This document shows positions 36,801-45,631 of a stretch of DNA of 64,000 nt, piece after piece. The notes beneath the pieces were generated by a model that was not told the DNA's origin, made no database searches, and saw nothing but the letters and a program-made list of their open reading frames with translations. The first letter of the stretch is position 1. The number at the start of each line of letters is the position of its first letter. Origin of the DNA: Adiantum capillus-veneris. Its lineage: Eukaryota > Streptophyta > Polypodiopsida > Polypodiales > Pteridaceae. The stretch spans positions 108,406,087 through 108,470,086 of the forward strand of contig CM043966.1 in assembly GCA_014529385.2 (NCBI GenBank). The letters run 5' to 3'. The position numbers and the translations under genes are program-made.

Positions 36801-37812
36801 CTGTCTATATACAAAGAAGGCTAATGATGGCAGTTGGTTGATCCTTATTTTGTATGTGGATGACATGTTGATTGCTAGCAAGCACTTGGAAGAAATTTCA
36901 GCTTTGAAGTCAAAGATGGAAAAATCATTTGACATGAAAGACATGGGTGAGGCAAGTCATATTCTTGGTATGCGCATTGACAGAGACAGATCAAAGAAGT
37001 TGATTTGGTTATCTGAAACAGAGTATATTCACAAGGTTTTGCAACGTTTCAATATGGAGAAGGGAAAGGCACTGAGTGTTCCATTGCCACCATATGTGAG
37101 ACTTGGCAAACAAGATTGTCCTGTGTCTGAGGAAGAACAGGCTGAAATGGATAAGATTCCATATGCGTCTCCAGTGGGTATTTTGATGTATGCAATGATT
37201 GCTACTCGCCCAGACATTGCATTTGCAGTGGGAGTAGTAAGTCGATACATGTCAAACCCAAGCAAGAAACATTGGAAGGCAGTGAAAGGAATATTGAGAT
37301 ACCTGAAAGCTACAAAGAGTATGCGTATATGCTATGGGATTCAGGAGCTAAGTGTAAAGGGTTTTACAGACTCAGATTATGCAGGTGACTTAGACAACCG
37401 AAGGTCTACGTCAGGGTATGTCTTTACATTGGCTGGTGGAGCAGTATCATGGCGTTCTAGATTATAAGATTGTGTTACTCGGTCTACTACAGAGGCTGAA
37501 TATGTTGTAGCATCAGAGGCATGCAAAGAATCAATTTGTCTTAATCGACTAGTAACAGATTTGTGAATCAAAGAAGAGATGCCTGTGTTATATTGTGATA
37601 GTCAGAGTGCTATACAATCAGCTCGCAATCCAGTTTATCACTCAAAGGCAAAGCATGTGGATGCAAAATATCATCTCATCAGAGAAATGATCAAGGATAA
37701 GCAAATTCAACTTGTCAAAGTTCACACCATAGAAAATCCTGCTGATCTACTTACAAAAGGACTTCCCTCAGAGAGCTTTGCGCATTTTCGCAAGCAGTTA
37801 GGTGTAGGGTAG
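33832..37812 (+). pseudogene. Copia B gag-pol polyprotein
   Basis: A single ORF of about 1,326 codons, with a frameshift excursion at about 35380-35620 and stops at 36253 (TGA), 37465 (TAA) and 37564 (TGA). Domain order: gag (LDGTNFPLWKKQ), zinc knuckle degraded to SYHCGKKGRMKIDC (first Cys and His lost), protease site changed to DSRAS (normally DSGAS), pre-integrase LWHSRLGHMS, and integrase with FIDDYSRKVWVYFL, where the second catalytic motif reads RTNNGGEY (Asp replaced by Asn). Next come reverse transcriptase (DVKTAFLHCDL, YVDDM), RNase H (FTDSDYAGDLDNRRSTSGY, STTEAEYV) and the end HFRKQLGVG. Several catalytic positions are lost, so it is inactive. Confidence 0.93.
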
Positions 37813-37889
37813 TACATCACTTCTCTACATCTCTTGTATATTAGCTTGTATAGTAGCTTCTCTCACACTTAAAGTGCCACATTGGACTT

Positions 37890-37901
37890 TAAGTGGGAGG
37901 T
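37890..37901 (+). promoter_or_regulatory. Copia B polypurine tract
   Basis: TAAGTGGGAGGT directly before the 3' LTR. Confidence 0.85.
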
Positions 37902-38093
37902 TGTTGGGGTATAAAGCCCAATGTGGTCGCCCAGGTAAGTGGGCGGGCCGCCAGGTATGTACACATATTATTTTGTTAAAACCTAATAAGAACTCACTAT
38001 GCTCTACACATTATAGTAGAGCGAGCTCACCATATCGTCGTGCTCTTCTTCTCGCACTCTCTCTCGCGTCGCACTTCCGCTCGTACTCCTTCA
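37902..38093 (+). repeat. Copia B 3' LTR
   Basis: 192-bp partner of the 5' LTR. Confidence 0.95.
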
Positions 38094-38761
38094 CCTTGGA
38101 CTCTTCAGCAAGTTGTAGGGTTAGGTTATCCCTTTCCCTCTCTGCATCTATCAATGACTTGCTAAGTTTTCTGTATTCTTCTTCGGCTCCTTGCAGTCTT
38201 TGAGCTGCCGCCTGATTCTCTCTTTCCATCTCTTGGCATCTTTGCAATTCCTTTGCCAGACTGGCTTGCAGCTCTGCTTCTCTCTCTATATGCCTTTGGC
38301 TTTTTTTGTGTAGAGTGTCGACTTCAGACTTGATCTGCACTTCAGTGGCTTTGAGATTATCCATTTCACTTACTGAGGCAATTGATTGTGCCCTTAGCCC
38401 AGTTAGCTTGGTCATCACCACATCCCAATCATTGGTGGCTGGCTGCAGGTCCACTGTATCAGTGGACATCTCTTTTAGCTCCACTAACCGCAGGCTCTGC
38501 ATCTGCTCTTTGGGCCCTGTGCTCGCCAAGTCAAATGCAATTGTGGATGCCTCTTCTTTTCAATATCCAGTAGCTAGTAGATCTAGAAACGTGTTATACC
38601 TTGCTTCATTTGGCTCTTGCTGCTCACCTTTAGGCTTAGAATCTTCTTTTTGCTCTTGCTCTTGGCTCTGTTCTTGCCTTGAATCTTCTTGACCTTTAGG
38701 TTTGTCTAGCTCCTCCTTCTGCTGAGTTTGTGGAGTGCTACGAGGAGGTGGTGATGGCAGT
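38094..38761 (-). pseudogene. E3 ORF, first coiled-coil segment
   Basis: Minus-strand frame between the CACTA element and copia B. It starts PSPPPRSTPQTQQKEELDK, a Pro then Gln/Glu-rich linker. Then follow LDLLATGY, a TGA at 38560-38562 (one step from CGA), STGPKEQMQSLRLVELKE and a long coiled coil (heptads through LAKELQRCQEMEREN and LSKSLIDAERERDNLTLQL) to the copia B target site. Removing the CACTA element with one copy of its 3-bp duplication joins this in frame to ETSLP at 57847. Confidence 0.75.
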
Positions 38762-38890
38762 CACTACAAGACGTGCTTCATAGTAGCGATGCTTGTAGTG
38801 CGACGCTCAAAAATGAAAAAAACACGGCGTCGCTATGTACTTGTAACATAGAGACGCTCATAGAGACGCCTATAGGGATGCTGCCAAGGC
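38762..38890 (+). repeat. CACTA left terminal and subterminal repeats
   Basis: CACTACAAGA end followed by dispersed units such as GCGTCGCTATG, GAGACGCTCATAG and GAGACGCCTATAGG. These are the likely binding sites of the TNPA-like protein. Confidence 0.85.
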
Positions 38891-38968
38891 TAAAAAAAAT
38901 AACCGAGAGCGTCCGAAAACTCAGATCTCAGATATGAGTTTTCGACGCGCACTCAAGCAAGCAAGGTA

Positions 38969-39082
38969 ATGCTCTCCCTCTCTCTCTCTCTTTCTTCTCC
39001 ACACACACACACACACGAGGAGAGGAAGGAGAGCCAGGTATGCTCCTTCCCTCTCCTCACTCTCATGTTCCCTTCCCCTCTT

Positions 39083-39150
<68 letters not shown>

Positions 39151-39216
39151 GAGGAGAGGAAGGAGATCCAGGTATGCTCCTTCCCTCTCCTCACTCTCAT
39201 GGTCCCTTCCCCTCTT

Positions 39217-39296
<80 letters not shown>

Positions 39297-39304
39297 ATTG
39301 TGTT

Positions 39305-39386
<82 letters not shown>

Positions 39387-39600
39387 CACAAGCATTAAAA
39401 AAAAACGCACACACACATGCATAAACAAAGAAGGCACACACACATTGAGAGAGGAAAAGAGAGAGAGAGCATGCATAAACCAAAAACACGCACACACACA
39501 TGCATAATCAAAGAATGCACACACACATTGGCAGAGGAAAAGATATATATATATATATATATATAACAAAGAGAGAGAGAGAGAGAGAAAAGAAGAAGAA
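38969..39600. repeat. Microsatellite block in CACTA with a 134-bp minisatellite
   Basis: (CT)n, (CA)n, (GA)n and (TA)n tracts. A unit GAGGAGAGGAAGGAGA, then CCTCTCCTCACTCTCATG, then (CT)n(CA)n, is repeated at about 39006 and 39140. Open frames here are runs of alternating Ser/Leu, Arg/Glu or Thr/His and are not genes. Confidence 0.95.
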
Positions 39601-39603
39601 GAA

Positions 39604-40019
39604 GAGAGTCTTAACATCGTAGGAAACTATCCCAAGAGACCTTAAAGATCTAGTCTACAAGAGTTGAACTCAAGACATGTTATTCATAAGGAAAATGGCA
39701 TAACCAATCTATCACACTTCGGTGATAGAAAAGTTATACCATTTTTCTCCTTTTTTTATTGGCGTGCACACACACACACACCCGAGAAGAAGAGAGTTTA
39801 ATTTAACGTCGTAGGAAACTAATTAAAGAGACCTAAAAATCTATCCGACGAGGAGTTGAACTCAAGACTTGTTATTCAAGAGGAAAATGGCATCACCAAT
39901 CTACCACACTTGGGTGATAGAAAGGTTATACCATTTTTCTCTTTTTATTGGCACACACACACAAGAAGAAGAGAGTTTTAACGTCGTAGGAAACTATCCC
40001 AAAAGACGTTAAAGATTAG
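39604..40019 (-). repeat. Tandem tRNA-like (SINE-type) units
   Basis: Three copies (39604-39751, 39790-39940, and a partial one at 39969-40019), period about 180 bp. On the minus strand full copies have an A-box-like TGGTAGATTGG (39896-39906; TGATAGATTGG at 39704-39714). A perfect B-box match GTTCAACTC (39853-39861 and 39661-39669) lies 34 bp further, which is tRNA-like spacing. This suggests a tRNA-derived SINE or tRNA-like head. No CCA-tailed full tRNA could be folded by eye. Confidence 0.5.
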
Positions 40020-40250
40020 GTTAGATATAGATTTACCTTAAATTAGATTTAGGTTTATTTAAGTTAAATTAGATTAGATTTAGGTTTATTTTTAGTTAGA
40101 TTTACGTTTGATTAGATTTAGGTGTATTTACGTTAGATTTCGATTTACGCTATATTAGATTAGATTCAGGTTTATTAATTTAGGTTTATTTATGTTATAT
40201 TAGATTAGATTTAGGTTATTTAAGGTTAGAAGAAATGGTGAGAAAATCAT
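40019..40250. repeat. Degenerate TTAGATTTAGGTTTATT minisatellite
   Basis: Irregular repeats of TTAGATTTAGG and GTTTATTTA. Confidence 0.85.
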
Positions 40251-40438
40251 TTAAGATAAGGTTAGAAGAAATGGTGAGAAAATTTCCTTCGCTCACAGCC
40301 TCGACAGTCCATGCGGACCAGCAATTCCACGTGCATGTTCGACTGCTGCTACAATACAATAAGCCGTCATGTTCAGCTAACGGAAGAGCAAATTGAGCCT
40401 ACACAAAAGTTAGTGATGCAAGATGACGATTCCAAGGG

Positions 40439-40440
<2 letters not shown>

Positions 40441-40478
<38 letters not shown>
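40441..40478. repeat. (AC)n microsatellite
   Basis: A 38-bp AC tract. Confidence 0.97.
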
Positions 40479-40479
<1 letters not shown>

Positions 40480-40813
40480 ACATCCCGTCAAATCTAGATT
40501 AAGAATTAAGTGCCTTGAGCAGACATCAGCTACATTGCAAGAATGGCGTACCTGCATGCTACAAACAAAGATCTACTATGAAAAGATGTTAAGATGTTGT
40601 GAAATGCTACAGCTAGAGAAGAGGCAAAGGGGTTTTGTCCACTACATGCAGTATCATGTAGACGTGGGTGTTTAGATTTCTTGTACCCACAAATATAGGC
40701 ATTGACCAATAAAGACGAGATTATAACCCGGTGGTTCTGATCTCCGTGCACCTCTAGACTGAGGTGTGTGGGGATTGGACATGACTAGAGAATGTGAGGT
40801 AGTTTACAATGTG

Positions 40814-40815
40814 AA

Positions 40816-40853
<38 letters not shown>
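40814..40853. repeat. (GA)n microsatellite
   Basis: A 40-bp GA tract just upstream of the transposase start. Confidence 0.97.
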
Positions 40854-40856
<3 letters not shown>

Positions 40857-40920
40857 AAGACGAAGAATTCCAATATAAGATTAAATTTGTTGTCCAGGTT
40901 ATAAGATTTTTGCCCTCATT

Positions 40921-41120
40921 ATGAGTAGTGACAAGGATGTGGAGCCGTCCAACCGAAACACCTATCTCTCAACGAGGATCTTATGTCCTTGTAACCATTG
41001 CAAGCATGATGTGCCATGGACAAGACGCGTTACTTTGCAGCACGTTCGCGCATTTGGCGAGTTCAATCCATCTATTATAGATCGAGTTGTTGCCAACTAT
41101 AACTCGTCGAACTCTGACGC
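40921..41120 (+). pseudogene. CACTA transposase, N-terminal exon
   Basis: ATG at 40921 opens a frame reading TRILCPCNHCKHDVPWTRR, then VTLQHVRAFGEF. The C-P-C-x-x-C pattern followed by a basic segment and a V/H-x-H-x-x-x-x-G-F-like motif is that of the transposase-associated domain at the start of CACTA TNP2 proteins. It is interrupted at 41121 by the gypsy LTR after NSSNSDA. Residues beyond that belong to the LTR. The catalytic part of the transposase resumes at 54897. Confidence 0.78.
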
Positions 41121-41945
41121 TGTCGTGCTGTGACACGTACATAGTGGGAACGCATGCTACAAGATCTATCTTGTATTTTTTTAGATACATAATTATATTT
41201 CCTATAGTGTACATATGCATATTTAAGTATAATAATAAGCCTTCTATCTCATCCTATTATTTTTCTCAAGGGTAACATATCCTTACTTTACCATCAGAAA
41301 ATACTATGGGAAAAGCATCAATAGCTCCGCCTCTTTAACTTGGGGCAAAAAGCATTGATTCTTTATTTCTACTATTTCATTATCATCTCACACCCTAGCA
41401 GGATCCTATATCTAGAGTAAACTCCAATATATATATATTCTATGTATTTTTTATACTTTTCTTATATTTCTTTTTAAATAGCTACTAGGAGAGAATCAAA
41501 TCCTAGTGGGACACTAGGTGGCATGATTTCAAAGATACACTTATTTTAATGCATTATTGCAAGCATGATTACAAAACTTTGTCAAGGAGCAATGTCATGC
41601 TTTCATATGGCATGAGGTGTCCTTTGGAATTAAATGAAAGTCTAAGCTAAGGAGACCACATGAAGACTTTTGCTGCCATAAATGGACCCTATTTTGATGA
41701 ATTTTTTACACAAGGTTCCAATCCGAATTTGAAAACAATTTTAGAATTAAAATCGTAGCTAATGAGCTGAAGTTTTTGCCCATATTTGTACTTTTTTATT
41801 TGGAGCCACGGTTGAGGAGATATGATCAAAATACTCGACCCCAGTCTGCCCACATCATGCAGGGGCAGCTCATTTCCAACTTTTCCAATTCCTGTTCACA
41901 CTGGCTCCTCTCTTCTTGTGTAAACCCTTGGGGGTTCCCTTCACC

Positions 41946-41953
41946 TATAAAAG
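41946..41953 (+). promoter_or_regulatory. TATA box, LTR 1
   Basis: TATAAAAG in the context CACCTATAAAAGGGGACC. The start site would be about 30 bp downstream. Confidence 0.75.
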
Positions 41954-42510
41954 GGGACCTCTTCTTCCTTGGAAGGAACTCAAGCATTTAAGCCATTGAT
42001 GAGAGGAATTCATGAGGGAGTGAGTAGTAACGCCTAATTGTACTTAGCCATTAACATAAGCCCAAGCCTACACTTTTTCCTAGAAGAAGACTAGCCATTC
42101 TTACAACAAGCTAACCTTGGAAGATCAACTCTTATCAAAGAAGGTCTTGCACTTGGTGTATCAATCAAAGTGGAATTCTCCACTCTTCTTCTCTCTCCAT
42201 CAATAATGGTGTCGAAGGGTTTGTCAAGTAAGATGTATTCTACATTGATGTTTTCATGATTTCTTGTTGTTTTATTTTTCATCTTTAATCCAATATATAT
42301 ATATATATATATCTAATCTCATCTCTTTAACCAAATCTATCTCTTTCACTCTTAGTAATTCATCCTCTCTACAAATTTTAGGTTCTCTTTGCTACAGGTA
42401 CATCTCTCCCCGCAGTATCCTTATTGCCTACGGGCAAGAATAGGGCTTGGGAGGGAAACTACTCATCTCTTCTCTTCTCTCATATCTACATTTCTCACAT
42501 ACCATCCTAG

Positions 42511-42729
42511 ATGAATAAACCACATGATGATAATTTCTATCGCTTTCACTCTGTACGATCTATTAGAATTAACGTATGGATTAGCCGTAAAATACACTTT
42601 CAACAACGTATAGTGTTTCTGTTTGGCCCAGAAAGGCTCAATGAAATACTTATATCACCGGATCTCATCATACTACCTCTCATAGACTATAACTTTTCTT
42701 TTGACGTAAGCGTAGTTATCTTGCTATGA
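42511..42729 (+). CDS. Leader ORF a, LTR 1 (72 aa)
   Basis: ATG at 42511, stop TGA at 42727-42729, about 560 bp downstream of the TATA box and 410 bp before the primer site. Core features: RINVWISRKIHFQQ, then V-F-L-F-G-P-x-R-L-N-E-I, then IILPLIDY and a hydrophobic end VVILL. It aligns without gaps to the small ORF at 19004-19222 in another gypsy family, and more weakly to its own neighbour ORF b, so a and b are paralogues. The stop overlaps the ATG of ORF b as ATGA. No known family was recognised. No signal peptide or zinc motif is seen. As the first ORF of the genomic RNA it could act as a small protein, or affect ribosome access to gag. Confidence 0.65.
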   Translation: MNKPHDDNFYRFHSVRSIRINVWISRKIHFQQRIVFLFGPERLNEILISPDLIILPLIDYNFSFDVSVVILL

Positions 42730-42938
42730 ACCAAGAGGATTTGTACACACAATTAATCCCAATCACTAGACAAAATATATATATTATGGTAAGCACAAAA
42801 CTACAATTCCAAAGAACAATTCGTAGCCTATTTGGTCAGCCAAGATTGAATGCCATTAACTCATCCATTAACCCTTTCATATTACCCATGATACGATATG
42901 ACCATATCCTTGATGTTTTCATCTTCGTATTGTTTTGA
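42726..42938 (+). CDS. Leader ORF b, LTR 1 (70 aa)
   Basis: ATG at 42726 overlaps the ORF a stop (ATGA); stop TGA at 42936-42938. Core: LIPITRQNIYIMVSTKLQFQ, then LFG-x-x-RLN-x-I, NPFILPMIRYD and a hydrophobic end FIFVLF. It aligns gap-free with the ORF at 18770-18982 (about half identical, many synonymous codon differences). The paralogous relation to ORF a rests on shared F-Q, L-F-G, R-L-N, I-L-P and D-V positions. Function unknown. Confidence 0.65.
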   Translation: MNQEDLYTQLIPITRQNIYIMVSTKLQFQRTIRSLFGQPRLNAINSSINPFILPMIRYDHILDVFIFVLF

Positions 42939-43145
42939 CATTCTCTTTTACGTTCTTTCTTTGTGTGTGTGAGTGCAAGAGAGAAAGAGTGAGTCTTCTT
43001 TGATTGCACTTCTTTCCAAACCCTAGTCTTCATGGCATCTATGGTTTAACTCCTTCATATAGTTTTTATTGAGTTCTCTCACAAACTCTCACAGCCATAA
43101 GCCCGGTGCTTTCCTGGCAAGACCGCAAATTTCTCGACATATTTT

Positions 43146-43163
43146 TGGTGAACCCGACGCGAA
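43146..43163 (+). promoter_or_regulatory. Primer-binding site, body 1
   Basis: TGGTGAACCCGACGCGAA, six bases after the LTR end; close match to E1's site. Confidence 0.8.
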
Positions 43164-43192
43164 TCTGCTAGGGTGAGAGTTTGTGGGTAACC

Positions 43193-44320
43193 ATGGGTGA
43201 TCATGTTGAGCAACAGGGTATGCATTTTGACCCAGTAACAATGCAAATGTTTCAAGCATTTGCAATGTTGATGCAACAACAACATGCTACTAAAAGAAGG
43301 GAGATTTCAGCAACGAAGGCCATACAAGCGGTCGTCAACAGAATGGATCAGTTCAATGGCAAAGATGTAACCAAGTACTTACGCGAGTATGTGAAGGAGA
43401 TGGAGCTGCATCGCGTGTCAGAAGGTGAGATGATTCAAAGCTTTGAGCTAGTTGTTGCTCCAGAAATTAGGGAGCATGTTAGGGCAATTAAAGATGGGCA
43501 TGGGAGAAATTGGGAAGAACTCAAAGTAGCTTTAAAGGAGGAATATTTCATGGAGGACTCTGAGAGAGTGACCAAAAGGACATTCTTAGAATGGGTAGTC
43601 AAGCCAAAGCAAGGACTATCAATAACAGAACTACTTAGGGAATTTGAGCGGCGCTATGCATAACTCACAAGGACAGAAAGGGCCACACTAGATGCAGAGA
43701 AGACAGATCTTTTCTTACAAGCTGCAGGTAAAGAGTTTCAAGAAAATTTGGAGCTTCTTCTTGAAGATAATGATGCTGAGCAAGGACTAAAGACCGACTG
43801 GAATGAGGTTGAAGGTGCTGTCTCACTGCTTGCCAAACGACAAAGAAGAAGGGACAAGATGGTAGTAAACACTACAAGTCCTTCCACCTCAACTTCTGAC
43901 AAAATGGTAAAGCCTACTTTTATCGCTCCTAAGTTTGATGAGTCCATGCTAGATGAGCTTGTGAAGGGAATGCGTGACTTGAAGGTGAAGTTTGCAAAGC
44001 TTGAAGAAAAAGGCCAACCATCAGGGCCACTTCCTAGGCAAAGACAACAGCCCAAAGAAGGGTTTGTTAATAGATGTATTTGGTGTGATAGTACAGACCA
44101 TGTAAGAAGGGATTGTGATGATTTTAGTGATGCTTTGTCAAAAGATGTTGTCTTTTTTAAGGATGGTAAAATCCACTTAAGAGAGACAGGTCTACCCTTG
44201 AGAACTACCTTTGGGAAGGGGGGAATGCAAACCTTAGTTGAAGATATGGCAACCAAGCATGCCACCTCTTCAGTTGAGGCAGCTACTTATGGAGTAAAAA
44301 TTGAACATTCATTTTTGTGA
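43193..44320 (+). pseudogene. Gag, body 1
   Basis: ATG at 43193 (MGDHVEQQG). The frame has an MDQFNGKDVTKYLREYVKEM start, an IQSFELVVAPEIREHV segment, NWEELKVALKEEYF and LLREFERRYA. A TAA at 43661-43663 then interrupts it; the same stop is in copy 2. The frame continues LTRTERATLDAEK, a coiled region and a CX2CX4HX4C zinc knuckle (CIWCDSTDHVRRDC, about 44073-44114), and ends at 44320. The stop therefore predates the duplication. It is one C-to-T step from CAA, or could be a read-through signal. Confidence 0.88.
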
Positions 44321-44451
44321 TGAAGAGGTGAGTGACCATCATGGTCAAATTTGGCCAAATGTCATGAAATTAGCTAAAAAGGGAAAGCTTACCAGAGATT
44401 CTACATGAAGCAGGTGATTGCATACGTCTAGAAACAGGATGGGATGATCCA

Positions 44452-45563
44452 GTGGACTCATTGTCAGTGCATGCCTACATTACAAAATGCCAACAAAATG
44501 AGGCAATTGTAGAAGAGAAGCGCAGACGTGAGAATGCTGATGAAGGACCATCAAAAAGAGCTTCTAGAAGTGGGGGAAGAAGCGACTCAATGCCTTCTCA
44601 AACACCCTCAACACAAGGAGCATCTCCACCTGAAGTACTCATGGAGGAGTCTACAACAGGAAAGAAGAAAGAGCCAACGAAAGGTAAGACAAAAGGCCCA
44701 ACTTATAAACTACAATCTGATATTGAGGTTGCTACAGATTTAAAGAAAGTCTTGGAGGAAAGGATCTTGAATAGCAAGATTGAGTTTACTCTGGGAGAAG
44801 TTCTTGGCATTGCAAAGCGTGAATTCCATGAGGAGATCATTGACATCATGAAGAGAAAGAGGCAAACCCTTGCTGAAGTTTCTCGTCCACAGGTTGAAGG
44901 GGAAACCTCAAAGACACAAGGGATGCAACTGCAAAATAAGGAGAATGATGGAGCTGTGGTAGGATGCTACCAATCTAGTGGGAGAGTGAAGCAAGTGTAT
45001 TTCTCAAATGATGATGAAGAAGTTGAAGATATTCCTAGGAGTTACTATTCACGAAGTCATTGGGCAAGGGCTACTACAGAAACTTTGGTCAAGGTAGGTG
45101 ATCTTGAAGAGCCATTTGTTGCCTTGATTGACCATGGTTCAGAAATAAACATAATGTCAAAGAGTCTCTACAACAAGTGCAAATGGCCGATGGACACAGA
45201 TCATGGCTGGATGTGGCAAACAATTCATCCGGTGAATTGTATGCAGCATGTCCAGGTGTGAAGGTAACAATAGGTCATGTAAAGATTGACCAAAACTTCT
45301 TTGTACAGGATACATCTTCATATCATCTCATCCTTGGACAACCCTACATTGTGGGAGTTCGAATGGAAACAAAGGTAATGGACGATGGTTCAGCATATGC
45401 TAGGATACGTAGCAAAGATGGTAAACGTGCTGTCCAATTTCTCACAGTTTGTGTAAACTATGAAAGAAATCGTGACAACCTCAGAGAACATCCTCTACCA
45501 AAGGTAAGCAAAGAGTTTCATGATCATAGAGAAATGATGGGTTTTGGCCAAGTACCATTGTAA
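44452..45563 (+). pseudogene. Protease region, body 1
   Basis: A new frame after a shift near 44330. It has a Lys/Glu-rich linker (VEEKRRRENADEGPSKRASR), EFTLGEVLGIAKREFHEEI, and the aspartic protease site as FVALIDHGSEINIMSKSLY (D-H-G-S for the usual D-T/S-G-S). A frameshift near 45177-45240 leads into a frame with VDDTSSYHLILGQPY-like (VQDTSSYHLILGQPYIVG), the protease ILGxP element. It ends at 45563. Confidence 0.85.
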
Positions 45564-45631
45564 AGCGGGATTGTAGTGGTACAGAAAGAAAAAGGGTCTC
45601 GCTTGATCCAAAAATAGGTGAAACTTTCTCG

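Larger units (their letters stand above)
32542..38093 (+). mobile_element. Copia B (Ty1/copia), inserted in E3
   Basis: 192-bp LTRs at both ends, perfect 5-bp target duplication CCTTG (32537-32541 and 38094-38098), primer site, purine tract and a nearly full-length gag-pol. The LTRs differ at about nine of 192 positions, which suggests moderate age. It is inserted opposite to the E3 coding strand. Confidence 0.96.
41121..43139 (+). repeat. Gypsy array LTR 1
   Basis: 2019 bp, TGTCGTGC to TCTCGACA. Promoter at 41946; leader ORFs a and b at 42511-42938 lie in the transcribed part (R/U5), upstream of the primer site. Confidence 0.9.

Noticed and set aside
40019-40250. Interstitial telomere repeat (TTTAGGG type)
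   Set aside because: The units are irregular TTAGATTTAGG / GTTTATTTA and never form consecutive TTTAGGG.
41946-41953. Treating the gypsy LTR start as 41129 (TGTGACAC)
   Set aside because: The eight bases before it (TGTCGTGC / TGTCGTGA) also match between LTRs, follow the purine tract directly, and give TGTCG/CGACA inverted ends. 41121 is therefore preferred.
43738-44265. 175-codon antisense ORF over gag, repeated at 51764-52291
   Set aside because: It is the shadow of the gag frame. Its presence in both copies only reflects the duplication of the element.
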